Positions 23,400 through 35,755 are shown, counted from the first letter of the stretch. The stretch is 64,000 bases of DNA from Silene latifolia (GCF_048544455.1 NC_133538.1:39753969-39817968); one strand, 5' to 3'. The notes: a model not told the origin generated them from the letters alone. Numbers and translations: made by a program.

Positions 23400-24742
23400 T
23401 GTAACACCCCCATACACCAAGGTGCCTTACAAAGACCACCTAATGGATGAGAGCGCTACCATCTCGGTTGCCTGAGGCAATGTATATCAAATAGGCCATA
23501 AAGGAACGTACTTTAAATAAATAGTTTTAAGTGATTACATGCCAAAACCAAACTGATAAAATACGATACAAGTATTCCAATCCAAAAACCAACTAAACAA
23601 ATGAAAATGTCTCGACATAATAGCGGAAGACTACTAGCTGACTCGTGGTGACTCATCCCCAACTAACCCTCGCGCATCCAAGTCATACCTTCTCAATAAC
23701 AGCTCACCATCCCTGAATGGATCACCACAGTTTTTAAAACAATTAAACGGGGCCAGTTACTGCATACACAATATAAGATAATACAACAACAAATACACAG
23801 TCACAATTCACCAACACCGTAACATCACAAATCATCTGACTAGCCTGAAGGTCTAGCCCTGCCAGATTACCAGTGGCAACCAGTAATTCACTCCGCCAGT
23901 GGGGGACCACAGCCGTTCCCACCTAAGCCCCGCTCATCTCCATCGAGCGATCAACCCATGTTGCTTAATGTGCACATCACCCTTGTGACGGGAACTACAA
24001 GGGGCGAATCAAGGGCGTGAAGCCACTCCCGAAAATGACTCCACTCAGCCGAGGGCGCACCTCGCGAACCACAGATAAACAACAACAACCAATTACAATA
24101 TCAACAATACCAAAATCAATTACGATATAATCACATGCTAATCAACCATCAACCATCACATAATCATGTATACAATAACTGATTAGAAAACCCTACCAGG
24201 AATGCAATCACCACAATTCGACACAATCAGCATATCAAAAGGGCTCCTCTACGAAATCACCTACTATCAACATATAATCATATAATCACAATCTATAATC
24301 AACAATACTCCCAAAATCCCTAAATTACCCAATTAGGGTTTAACCAAAACTAACGAATCAATATAAAAACTGTACTAGGATCTTACCCACAACACGACGA
24401 TCTTAAAGGTGTAAAGAACTCCAAAATCCGACGACTCAAGGCCTTGGATTTGATAGCAATGTGAGAGAAGAATGCAACGTAGTTTTGTTTTCTCTTTGTA
24501 AAATGTTTAGAATAAGGTAAAAGTAACAGAAACTGGTGAATAGGTACTTTATATATCATTCTCGCGTTGCTATCAAAACCCGGCCAAAAACCCGTAAAAA
24601 CCAATTACTCGATCGAGTAACTGATGTACTTGATCGATTTGCCCCTACTCGATCGAGTACCAATCAGGCAGAACACTGTCCAGAATGCAAAACTCACTTA
24701 CTCGATAGAGTACCCAACAACTCATAAAACCGTAGTATTACA
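23400..24742 (-). repeat. 3' LTR of the chromovirus
   Basis: 1343 bp. It contains several TCGATCGA-type palindromes at 24,605-24,720, of which some are decayed (TCGATAGA). The other LTR is 38 bp longer, partly because a TTACTCGATAGAGTAAGCC unit is repeated there. Confidence 0.9.
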
Positions 24743-24755
24743 GTCTTCCCTCCTT
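24743..24755 (-). other. Polypurine tract of the chromovirus
   Basis: The minus strand reads AAGGAGGGAAGAC immediately before the LTR start TGTAATAC. Confidence 0.75.
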
Positions 24756-24987
24756 AAAAATGAACTTCGTCTCCGAAGTTCAAACCTATACTCAAAAACA
24801 AACTTACTAAGTGAACTACGACATAACAAAGCAACGAAAACTCAAATATAAAACCCAAACACAACTCATACCGACTCAAAGCAACCACTAACTGTACCAA
24901 AACCGACATAAAACCATGCCAAAACCTTATGCGATCATCTCCTACCCCCCTAAAAGAAACATGGTTACGTCCCTGTAACCACATATA

Positions 24988-27900
24988 CCTGATAAAAAAG
25001 AGATGGATACCGCTCCTTTATAACCTCTTCCGCCTCCTAAGTTGCTTCCTCAACATTTTTATTGGACCATAGAACCTTGAGCAACACTGTTTCCCCATAT
25101 CTAGTTTTGCGAACCTTGTGATCAAGAATCTCTTTTGGCACTTCAAGTTAGGACAAGGATTCATCTAACTCGATGTTCTCCACCTCTAACAAATGAGAAG
25201 GGTCACTCACGTACTTCCTTAACTGAGACACATGGAACACATTATGTACACGATCTAAAGCTGGTGGCAAAGCTAACCGATAAGCAACCTCTCCCACACG
25301 ATCTAAGATCTCATACGGACCAATGAACTTTTGGCTTAGCTTCCCTTTCTTACCGAACCGCATTACCCCACGCATAGGTGACACTTTCAAAAGGACCTTA
25401 TCCCCAACCTGAAACTCGATGTCCCGACGGTATAAGTCCGCATAGCTCTTTTGTCGATCCTGGGCCACTTTCATCTTTTGCCGAATCACTTTCACTTGTT
25501 CTATCATCTCCTGTACCATGTCTGGTCCTAAAACCACTGCCTTAGCACTATCATCCCAGCAAATCGGACTCCTACACCTCCTCCCATACAAAGCCTCAAA
25601 CGGATCCATCCCAATATTCGTATTGTAGCTGTTGTTGTAAGAGAACTCGATCAAATCCAACCTATCATCCCAACTACCACCAAACTCCATCACACAAGCC
25701 CTCAACATATCTTCCAAAGCCTTGATTGATCTCTCTGTCTGTCCATCTGTTGCAGGATGAAATGCAGTACTCATCTTCAAGGTAGTTCCCATCAACTCCT
25801 ACAACTCTTGCCAAAACCGAGAAATGAATCTCGCATCCCGACCTGACACAATGTCCTTTGGCACCCCATGTAACCTCACCACATGCTTCCTATAGCCATT
25901 TGCCAACTGCACCTTACTCCATGTATCTTTCATTGGAATAAAGTGAGCTGACTTAGTCAAACGGTCAACGATCACCCATATCATGTTATTACTTTGTTGG
26001 CTCCTCGGTAAACCCACTATGAAATCTATGGAGATAAATTCCCATTTCCACTCAGGTACCTCAAGGGACTGAATCTTACCCTGTGGTCTTCGCTGCTATC
26101 CTTTGACTCTCTGACATGTCAAACACCTAGCCACAAATTCATCTGTCTCCCTTTTCATCCCAGGCCACCAAAAAGTCTTCTTAAGATCCCTATAAAGCTT
26201 GTCACCACCCGGATACACTAAATACGCAGTGCAATGAGCCTCTGTCATGATTGTCTTTCTCAACTCATCATCCTTAGGCAAACACCATCTCCCATCAAAC
26301 CGAACATTCTCATTAGAATGAATAGAGAACCGAGACATTGTCCCTTTCTCTACTCCAGCCCTCCACTCCTGAATCTTAAAATCAAGAGCTTGTTTCCTGC
26401 GAATATCATCATAAAGATCTGGTTCCACTGTCAAGTCTCTCATAGCATGCCCTTTTTGAATCACATGTATCCCCATCTTACCTACCTCATCTCTCAACCT
26501 CATCAAAGACATGGTTGTGCATAGAGAATGCACACTCTTCCTACTCAATGCATCAGCAACCACGTTTGCTTTCCCTTCATGGTATATGATATCCATGTCA
26601 TAATCCTCGATAAGCTCCATCCACCTCCTCTGTCTCATGTTTAGCTCCTTTTGAGTAAAGATGTACTTTAAACTCTTGTGATAAAAAAACACCTTAAAGG
26701 TCGCCCCATAAAGGTATGCCTCCAAATCTTGAGAGCAAACACCACTGCACCCAACTCTAGATCATGCGTCGGATAGTTCTCCTCATAAGGCTTCAGTTGC
26801 CTAGAAGCATAGGCAATGACTTTCCCGTTATGCATCAACACACAACCCAACCCGTTCTTTGAAGCATTTGTATACACCTCAAAGTTCTCACTGCCCTCAG
26901 GAAAAGCTAAAACTGGAGCTGTGGTCAAACGCTCCTTTAATGTTTGGAACGCCTTCTCACAACTTTCGTCCCAACGAAACCTGTTCTCTTTCCTCATCAA
27001 CGCGGTCATTGGTCTGGCAATCTTCGAAAAGTCTTTCACGAACCGTCGATAATACCCTGCCAAACCCAAGAAGCTCCTAATCTCAGCCACATTATTTGGT
27101 GCTTCCCACTTAGACACTGCCTCTATCTTGCTAGGATCAACAGATACACCCTCTTTAGAAATCACGTGACCCAGAAAAGCCATTTTCTCTAACCAGAACT
27201 CACACTTAGACAACTTTGCATACAACTGGTTGTCACGCAGAGTTTGCAACACCAACCTCAAATGCTCATCGTGCTCCTCCTTAGTCTTGGAATAGAATAA
27301 GATGTCATCTATAAACACCACCACGAACTGATCTAAGAACTGACTGAAAACTCGGTTCATCAAATTCATAAACACTGCTGGTGCAATATATAACTCAAAC
27401 GGCATCACCACATACTCATAGTGACCATACCTCGATCAAAAAGCTGTCTTTGTTATGTCTTCATCCCGAATCCTCACCTGATGGTACCCTGATTTCAGAT
27501 CAATCTTTAATAAGACTCCGACCCCACTCAACTGGTCAAAAGATCATCTATTCTTGGTAAAGGATACTTGTTCTTCACTGTAACACTCTTCAACTCCCTA
27601 TAGTCGATACACAACCTCAAGCTCCCTTCTTTCTTCTTCACAAGCAAAACTGGAGCTTCCCACGGCGATACACTAGGTCTAATGTACCCCTTTTCTATCA
27701 AATCATCCAACTGTTTCTTAAGCTCCCCTAACTACTTAGGACCCATGCAGTACGGGGCCTTAGAGATCGGTCACGTCCCTGGTTTCAACTCCATACTAAA
27801 ATCTATCTCTCTCTTTGGTGGTAAACCTGGTATCTCCTATGGAAAAACATCTGGAAACTCTCCTACCACATGTATCTTATCTGTCGTCGGCTCTACCATA

Positions 27901-28396
27901 TTATGATCTTTCACATGGCATAGAATCAAAGGACTTCCTCAAGTAAGACTTCAAGGTCACCGCAGCAATCACTTTGACTTTGAGTTTAATAAAAAACCCA
28001 CAATAAGACACGCGAACTCCATTAGGACCTCTCAAAGAAACTTTGTTTTGGTGACAATCTATTCTAGCCTTGTACTTACCCAACCAATCCATCCCAACTA
28101 TCATCTCAAAACCATCTATAGGAAATTCTAACAAATCCACTAGAAAATAAACCTGCCCAACTATCATGGATACCCCCTTATATAACCTCCCACAAGACAC
28201 TGATTCACCCAATGGTATAAAAACTTATATCTTTTACAGACTTAAACTCTCTCAAACCTATAGACTTAGCATGACCCGACGATACAAAAGAGTGTGACGC
28301 CCTTGAATCAAACGAAAAAAATGTAGAAACATCATTAACAAGAAAGGTACTGGTGATCACGTGTGGATCATCCTCAGTAGCTTTCTTGTCCATCAT
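24988..28396 (-). pseudogene. Chromovirus pol: protease to chromodomain
   Basis: Protease near 28,310 reads FDSRASHSFVS, so the active-site Asp-Ser-Gly has become Asp-Ser-Arg. Reverse transcriptase follows: [13 protein letters not shown] and LCIDYRELK (27,710-27,528), then [11 protein letters not shown] with intact catalytic aspartates (about 27,300), [11 protein letters not shown], RNase H with YTNASKNG where an Asp is expected, and [10 protein letters not shown]. Integrase has [32 protein letters not shown] (normally SDRDARF) and FHPATDGQTERS (26,100-25,700). The chromodomain (25,147-24,988) reads LEVPKEILDHKVRK, LLKVLWSN and EEAT*EAE, with the conserved Trp now a stop. Frameshifts or stops lie near 28,205, 27,900, 27,528-27,411, 26,700, 26,096, 25,798 and 25,147. 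Dead, but all domains are recognisable. Confidence 0.9.
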
Positions 28397-28593
28397 AAAT
28401 AATTTTCCATTGATCTTTTGTCCACCCCTTGTACTGTGCTTGCTGAAGTAGAAGGCTTGGCAGCTGACATCTGATTGTTGTTACCCGCCGGTTTCTGATA
28501 AGAATTACCGCTATTGCGGTTGAACCCACCGTTGTTGGTACTCTGCCCTCCCTTATTGATCCATGACCCAGCTGGTCGGTTTCTAGCATAACT

Positions 28594-29565
28594 CTATGTC
28601 GGACCCTGCGAAAAGCTTCCCTCTGATGGCCTCTGAACACCTCTTCCCCCGACACTAGTACACTCATGCCTCTTGTGGCCCATTCCGCCACAGTTAAAAC
28701 ACGAGATACTCCAACTGCTACTACTACCTCGACCACGACCATAAGAAGATCCACCACTGAAATCCGATCCCGATAAATAAGCCCTTTCCTGGTTGTGGTT
28801 ACCCCTATTGTAACTGGACTGACCACCACCATCACTCTCAGCCTTTCTCTTTTCCGGACCCCTTTCTTTGTTTTCCTTGGCCATTTCGACCAACCTCTCA
28901 GCTCCTCCTGCTCTCTCATAAACTTCCTTAACATCAGTAAGGACCCCAACCGGTAGCTTCTCCATGATCTGATAAGTCTACCCCTTCTCGAAGCGCAGTG
29001 CTAAATTCTCCTGATTTAGCCCCATATCCTCAGCATATCTTGATTTCTCATTGAACTTGTGATAATACTCCACCACTATCATATCCGAGATCATCTTGAA
29101 AGAATCAAACTCCTCCCTCAACTTACTACGAACATGCTCTGGAACGAACTCCTTTCTCATAGCTCTCTTAAACTCGGTCCATGGAATAGCATACTTACCC
29201 TGCTTCAGATAAAGGTCTATGGCACTCTCTCTCACCTTGTCCCACCACTCCCCCGCTACATATCTCAGGTAGATCGCAGCTTATTCTACCTTAAACTCTT
29301 CGGGACAATGTACCACTCCCAAGATATTCTCCATCTCTCGGTGCCAATTGTCGAGCAAAATCGGCGCACCTGTACCCATGTAGTTCGTTGGGTTGAAGCG
29401 GGATATTGTAATGCTCATCTTGACAAAGTCTATCCCGGCATCCTTATCTTTCCCAAACCTCTTAAGAGCCTCGGTAAGCGCATCCTGATGCTCAAGCATC
29501 TTGGCAATCTCATAAACACTCATCTCCTACGCCCTATCATACATACCAGACATCTTTGGCGGCAT
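28594..29565 (-). pseudogene. Chromovirus gag
   Basis: Likely start at 29,565 (MPPKMSGMYDRA). After a stop in codon 13 the frame gives a capsid-type block (PILLDNWHREMENILGV, AAIYLRYVAGEWWDKVRE, FKRAMRKEFVPEHVR, VVEYYHKFNEKSRYAED), a Lys/Glu linker, a Gly/Ser/Arg-rich stretch and one zinc knuckle CFNCGGMGHKRHEC (C-X2-C-X4-H-X4-C, near 28,690). The knuckle is intact. Stops at about 29,280 and 28,976 split the frame. Size and order fit Tekay/Del gag. Confidence 0.88.
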
Positions 29566-30359
29566 ATCTTTAAGCTATAAGAGGAGAGATAAACGTAAAC
29601 ACATAGCCTACGGCTCAAAGAAAATATGACCCGCACATCACCTACGCGATCGAGTAACCACACCTACTCGATCGAGTAGAGGTCACTCGATCAAGTTACG
29701 CACTTACTCGAACGAGTACCCCAACTCCAAAACCTGACCAGAACTAACATAAAACACACTCGATTGACTCACATACGTACTCGATCGAGTAGCCGATACT
29801 TGATCGAGTACTCCCCTTACTCGATCGAGTTGCACAAAACAGCAGCTACTGCTCAACGTACACATATACCCACTCGATCGAGCTTAGTCCACTCGATCGA
29901 GTCCACCATACTCGATCGAGTTACCCTTACTCGATCGAGTCATGCTGACGATTCTAACTACCCGCATGCCTTTAACTTTATAACTTTTCATCAAAATAAA
30001 ACATACGTATACAACATATTCTATTCACACATTACTAATATTGCCACATTATAAATCATTTTACCATACAACATGCTTCACCACAAATCACATTATCATA
30101 TTCAATTACCTTCATCTTCTCCACCATATCCTCCATTCAATTACATATAATCCATCCAACATATTCATATGAACATTAGTAAACACAAAGCAATCCCCAT
30201 GACACCCCATAGTGACCGTTTCAAAGTTGTAGGGCGAGTTCACGACTTTAGGACGTCTCCCAAGTCTTTGCATTACCTCCTAACAGCTCCTACCCGGGTT
30301 CATTTTATTTTGACTCCTTAAGTTCATTAGATTCATTTGTTACAGGTTCCAAAATTGTC
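29566..30359 (-). other. Chromovirus 5' leader with palindrome array
   Basis: Untranslated stretch between primer site and gag. From 29,640 to 29,945 it holds about eleven copies of TACTCGATCGAGTA-like palindromes, the densest array in the window, some decayed (TCGAACGA, TCGATTGA). The rest (29,950-30,359) is AT-rich with no gene. Confidence 0.75.
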
Positions 30360-30371
30360 GCTCTGATACAA
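30360..30371 (-). other. Primer binding site of the chromovirus (degenerate)
   Basis: The minus strand reads TTGTATCAGAGC, 3 bp from the 5' LTR. The expected tRNA-Met site is TGGTATCAGAGC; one base has changed. Confidence 0.7.
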
Positions 30372-30374
30372 CTT

Positions 30375-31755
30375 TGTAACACCCTCATACACCAAGGTGC
30401 CTTACCAAAACAACCTAATGCATGAGAGTGCTACTCTCTCGGTTGCCCGAGGCAATGTATATCAAATAGACCATCAAAGAACATACTTTAAATAAATATT
30501 TTAAGTGATTACATGCCAAAACGAAACTGATAAAATACGATACAAGTATTCCAATCCAAACACCAACTAAACAAATGAAAATGTCTCGACATAACAGCGG
30601 AAGACTACTAGCTGAGTCTTGGTGACTCATCCGCAGCTAAACCTCGTGCATCCAAGTCATACTTTCTCAATAAGTGCTCACCATCCCCGAATGGATCACC
30701 ACAGTTTTTAAAACAATTAAACGGGGTCAGTTACTGCATACACAATATAAGATAATACAACAACAAATACACAGTCACAATTCACCAACACCGTCACATC
30801 ACCAATCATCTAACTAGCCTAAAGGTATAGCCCTGCCAGATTACCAGTCGCAACAAGTAATCCACTCCACCAGTGGGGGACCGCAGCCGTTCTCACCTAA
30901 GCCCCGCTCATCTCCATCGAGCGATCAACCCATGTTCCTTAATGTGCACATCCCGCTTGTGACAGGAACCACAAGGGGTGAATCAAGGGCGTGAAGCCAC
31001 TCCCAAAAGTGACTCCACTCAGCCGAGGGCGCACCTCGCGAAACATGGACAAAGAACAATAAACAGTTACAATATCAACAATACTAAAATCAATTACGAT
31101 ATAATCACATGCCAATCAACCATCAACCTCCTCATAATCATGTATACAATAACTGAGTAGGAAACCCTACCTGGAATGTAATCACCACAATTCGACACAA
31201 TCAGCGGATCAAAAGGGCTCCTCTACGAAATCACCTCCTATCAACATATAATCGAATAATCACAATCCAAAATCAACAATACTTCCAAAATCCCCAAATT
31301 ATCCAATCAGGGTTTAACCGAAACTAACGAATCAATATAAAAACTGTACTAGGATCTTACCCACAACACGACGATCTCAAAGGTGTAAAGAACTCCAAAA
31401 TCCGACGACTCAAGCCCTTTGATTTGATATCAATGTGGGAGAAGAATGCAACGTAGTTTTGTTTTCTCTTTGTAAAATGTTTAGAATAAGGTAGAAGTAA
31501 CTGAAACTGGTGAAAAGGTACTTTATATATCATTCTCGCAGTGCAATCAAAACCCGGCCAAAAACCCATAAAAACAAATGTACTCGATCGAGTAACTGAG
31601 GTACTCGATCAAGTAGTCCCTACTCGAGCGAGTACCCATCAGGCAGAGCACTGTCCAGAATGCAAAACTCACTTACTCGATAGAGTAAGCCTTACTCGAT
31701 AGAGTAAGCCTTACTCGATAGAGTACCCAACAGCTCATAAAACTGTAGTATTACA
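30375..31755 (-). repeat. 5' LTR of the chromovirus
   Basis: 1381 bp, TGTAACAC to AGTATTACA, followed by target duplication TATAG. A minus-strand TATA-type stretch (ATATATAAAG) lies at 31,521-31,530, and TCGATCGA-type palindromes at 31,580-31,725 lie upstream of it in the sense of transcription, i.e. in the U3 promoter part. Confidence 0.9.
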
Positions 31756-32262
31756 TATAGGACCGCTTTTAAGACACCTATTGACACCTCGCCATATAGG
31801 TTAGTCTATGAGGAAGCTTGTCATTTGCCAGTTGAGATGGAGCAAAAAGCATATTGGGCAATCAAGGAGCTTAATTTTGATGCTACTCTATTTGGAGAGA
31901 AAAGGTTATTGCAACTTAATGAACTTGATGAATTTCGTTTGCAGGCCTATGAAAGTTCCTGTCTCTACAAGGAGAAGACTAAGCGGTGGCATGGCAAGAT
32001 GATACTCAAGAAATACTTTAAAATTGGTGATAAAGTGCTCTTGTTCAATTCCCGTTTCAAGCTTTTTCCCGGAAAGTTAAGGTCAAAGTGGTCCGGTCCA
32101 TACACCGTCACTAATATCACCAAGCTTGGCTCTATTGGAGTGATGACCACAAATGGGGAGAAGTTCAAAGTTAATGGCCACCGATTGAAGATTTATCACG
32201 AGAATGCTATAAATGGAGTTGTGGAGGAAGTTTTCTTGGAACTTCCATCTTTGGAGAATTAA
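31756..32262 (+). pseudogene. Athila-like element A: integrase C-terminus
   Basis: 168 codons open from [20 protein letters not shown] through [28 protein letters not shown] and [22 protein letters not shown] to a stop at 32,260-32,262. This is the end of Athila-type integrase. It joins in frame with 23,399 once the chromovirus and one target copy are removed. This last third is undamaged while the earlier parts are broken. Confidence 0.85.
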
Positions 32263-32502
32263 TTTCTCAAGCTACATTACGTCGTGCATGACTTAAAATC
32301 AACACTTCTTGGGTGGCAACCCGTGTGTTTTGTTGTAATTTTGAACAATTTATTGCTTTCGTAGAATAAGAGACAATTTTAATGTAGTTGGTATTTGAAT
32401 TGTGATTTGTAGGTTAAAAAAGAAGAGAAAGAAGCCATTTTAAAATTTGGCACACTTCCCCATGTTGTCCGGGACGTAGCCAAATTACTTTAAGCAACAA
32501 AG
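32263..32502 (+). other. Element A region after pol
   Basis: About 240 bp after the pol stop, including 'cttgggtggcaacccgtg', a block seen after pol in Athila elements. No env-like frame follows; it gives way near 32,503 to Tat-type gag sequence, so A is truncated here. Confidence 0.5.
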
Positions 32503-32562
32503 GAAAGGATAAAAATTGAAGAAATCCGAAGAACAAGCAAAACAAAATCAGACGAACCCATA

Positions 32563-34059
32563 GGTCATTCCCTGATTTGGGCATACCTTACGCCACAGCT
32601 TTGGAAAAGCTAATCTCCAAAGGAAAGCTCAAACCGATTGGTCCAACTCCGGACCCTCTACCAAACAAGCGAGGTCGGAGATGGAACAGAGAACAATATT
32701 GCCAATATCATCAAGGTCGTGGACATGATACTAAGATGCGTCTCCCCCCTGAAAGGTGTCATCCATGATATGATTGAAAAGGGCGAATTACCACAACCTC
32801 CCTCTGTAAACAACAAGAACAACCCTCTCGAGAACCCTGTTGAACACAGTCAGGAACTTTTCCTAGACTGCTCTCATCTTATCTCTTCTAACGATGAGAA
32901 GATTCATGCAATAGATGGGGATGGCATACAAAACGGTATAATCATGCTCTCCGTCTCCCTCAAAAACATACTCTCAAAGCTACAAGTGGTTATCGATGAT
33001 TTAAACACGTGGGTAGCTAATCTGGAGAAAAATTTTGGCAATGCCGCAAATGAACTTGACCACCAAGGAGAAGACCAACACCCAATTCACCAACAAGCAA
33101 ATGCTGAAAATGAGGAACCGTCTGATGGTTCCCATACCCACGAACCCACCAACAAAGAACATGAAATTGCCTCACCAAAATCCCCTTCAAAATACTAAGC
33201 AACATCCAAAATACTTCCCATTGACAATGACCAAATCCTGTTTCCGCCCAGGATTGACAAAAACAAAACTCATAAAAATTTCCCTAAAAATACCAATGTT
33301 GAAACCATGGGAAAACATGAAAGGTTATTCACATATCTTGGAATAACATATGACACTGCTCTGGAGATACTTGCTTCTGAAGGATTACTGCAACCCATTG
33401 GTCCAACTCCGAACCCACCCGAAAACAATAGAATCTCTTTCTGGAACATAAATGCCTATTGCCAATATCATCAAGGCAAGGGCCATGATACCGAAACGTG
33501 CTATAAGCTGAAGAATGTCATTCAAGATATGACCGAAGCTGGCAAAATCTTGGCTGGCCACACCTCGCAGTCAAGACAATCCTCTTAGATGTCTCAAGTC
33601 AAACAGCAAAGTCGAACGTTATCAAAGGAAATTCACTAACCTCAACACAACTTATGTCGTAACTCTTAAAAGGCTTATGACTGAAGAGAAGCTACAACAA
33701 TTCGGCCCACTCCAGACCTGCCTAAACAGAAGAAAACCCGTTTCTGGGATGACAACACCTATTGCCAATATCATCAGGGAAAAGGTCATGATACTAAAGC
33801 ATGCTTCAAACTGAAACATGTTATTCAAGATATGATCGACAACCATGAACTGATAGTTTCATTCTTAAGCCAACCAAGTGATGAAGCCAACCCCAATGGG
33901 TGTCTCATTCTGCACGGACATGGAAGCCTTATAGACTATTGTCCTCATAACATCCCAAACAACGAGAGTGAAGTGCTCAAGTGGGTCAATGCTCAAGACC
34001 AAACATTTAAGCCGCTGGATGCTGAAGCAGAGATCTTTGAAGAGGAAAGTGATGATTAG
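32563..34059 (+). pseudogene. Tat-type gag with three zinc-knuckle units (element E)
   Basis: Three successive units of the same domain: 32,563-32,830 (LGIPYATALEKLISKGKLKP, then YCQYHQGRGHDTKMR), 33,307-33,588 (LGITYDTALEILASEG, then YCQYHQGKGHDTETCYKLK) and about 33,650-34,059 (QQFGP, then YCQYHQGKGHDTKACFKLK). The knuckle pattern is C-X2-H-X4-H-X4-C, i.e. the usual second Cys is His; unit 1 has lost the last Cys. Units 1 and 2 are separated by an acidic, Asn/Gln-rich linker (32,770-33,198). Frameshifts occur near 32,735, 33,200, 33,590 and 33,700. In the related gag at 49,187-50,710 there is one unit only. No N-terminal capsid part is seen. Confidence 0.65.
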
Positions 34060-34828
34060 GAGTCCGTATCTGAGATTGAGGTCGAGTCCAAGTCTTAGGC
34101 TTTCTCATATCTATCCCAATGTCTGTTCTTCTATTCCTAAGTGACAAACTGGAGGGGCTGTCCCCACAAGTCACGCATGTTCTTCGAGTTTGTGTCAATC
34201 TATTATTTATCTAATTAAAAGCACAACTTTCATATATTCTTCTCTCTTCCTTTACCATTTCTCGTTGACAACGAGAATTGATTTGAGATTTGATTTAAAA
34301 CAAACAATATGTTCCAATGCTATGTGAGTACATTCAAGTGACGTTTTGTACTGAGTAAGCAAAGGACCCGGAACTCCGTGTCTATTTTCTTTACCTATTC
34401 CATGTCTAGCAATAGAAACCTTTCATTAGCACCCAATTTAGAACAAGCTTTTAGAAAAGGGATTCCATGATGAACCCATATAACAAACCCAAAACTCTCC
34501 TTGTTTATGATCAATGACGGAAGGCAAGCCCATTCCCCACAAAAAAGCCCATCACAAGACACCAACCTCCAACCGTCGGGTACGTCCCCGGCTGTACCTT
34601 CACCATCCTCGAGCGCAGGACGATGAAGAACGAGTTAATCCAAGCCTACCACTTTCCAAAAAAAAACAACCAAAATGAAGCAAACCACCAGAACAAAGAA
34701 AACCACGCATCAAAACAAAGCAAACCGCCAAAACGAGGGAACCCTACAAGCCACCAACTACCAAAAAAACAACAAAGCAACGGAAAACACATACCTCCAG
34801 AAATAAAACCTGGACAAACCAAAATTCC
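34060..34828 (+). other. Noncoding region of element E after gag
   Basis: Stops in all frames at the start, then A-rich sequence (34,660-34,780). The + strand frame at 34,623-34,865 runs into the minisatellite and is not a known protein. Confidence 0.4.
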
Positions 34829-35755
34829 GGACCAATCAGTCCAAAACACCAAAACCGCGGACTAATGAGTCCAAATCACCGAAATCCCGAACAAATGAGT
34901 CCAAAACACCTAAATCCCGGACCAATGAGTCCAAAACACCAAAATCCTAGACCAATGAGTCCAAAAAACCAGAATCCCGGACCAATGAGTCCAAAACACC
35001 CAAAACCCAGGACCAATGAGTCTAAAACAACAGAATTTTGGAATAATGAGTCCAAAAGACCCAAAACCCAGGAGCAATAAGTCCAAAACATCAAAATCCC
35101 GGACCAATGAGTCCAAAACACCCAAAATCCAGAACCAATGAGTCCAAAACGGCAAAATCACAGACCAACGAGTCCAAAACATCCAGAACCCATGACCAAT
35201 GAGTCCAAAATACCAAAATCCTGGACCAATGAGTCCAAAACACCAATACCGCGAACCAATGAGTCCAGAACTCCAAAACCCAGGACCAATAATTCCAAAA
35301 CACCGAAATCCCGGACCAATGAGTCCAAAACACCAAATCCAGGACCAATGAGTCCAAAACACCAAAACCGCGGACCAATGAGTCCAGAACACCAAAACCC
35401 AAGATAAATAAGTCCAAAACATCAAAATTCCGGACCAATTTGTCCAAAACACCAAAATCCAGAACTAATGAGTCCAAAACACCAAAACCGCGGACCAATT
35501 AGTCGAGAACACCAAAAAATAGGACCAATGAGTCCAAAACACCGAAATCCCGGACCAATGAGTCCAAAACACCAAATCCAGGACCAATGAGTCCAAAACA
35601 CCAAAAATGCGGTTCAATGAGTTGGGAACACCAAAACCAAGGACCAATGAGTCCAAAATACCAAAATCCGGACCAGTGAGTCCAAAACACCAAAATCTCG
35701 GACCAATGAGTCCACGCTAAAACCCAGAACCAATGAGTCCAAAACACCAAAATAT
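34829..35755. repeat. Minisatellite of about 30-bp units
   Basis: About 30 head-to-tail units of 28-32 bp with core GGACCAATGAGTCCAAAACA followed by a variable CC-AAA(A/T)-CC part. Because most units are 30 bp, long open frames arise on both strands (repeating MSPKHQNPGP-like on +, and FWTHWSG-like on -); these are by-products, not genes. The GGAC...GTCC in each unit is a small palindrome. It lies between the gag part and the 3' region of element E. Confidence 0.95.

Larger units (their letters stand above)
23400..31755 (-). mobile_element. Chromovirus (Tekay/Del-like Ty3/gypsy retrotransposon)
   Basis: 8356 bp flanked by TATAG (23,395-23,399 and 31,756-31,760). The LTRs are 23,400-24,742 (1343 bp) and 30,375-31,755 (1381 bp), both TGTAACAC...AGTATTACA. 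A degenerate tRNA-Met primer site is at 30,360-30,371 and a purine tract at 24,743-24,755. Gag, protease, reverse transcriptase, RNase H, integrase and a C-terminal chromodomain lie on the minus strand in that order. All coding parts are broken. The chromodomain after integrase defines the chromovirus clade; large gag and LTR size suggest Tekay/Del, which I infer rather than show. It is inserted in the integrase of element A. Confidence 0.93.

Noticed and set aside
34865-35750. Repetitive proteins on both strands (MSPKHQNPGP-like and FWTHWSG-like)
   Set aside because: They are translations of a 30-bp minisatellite; open frames follow from unit length, and there is no domain or start context.
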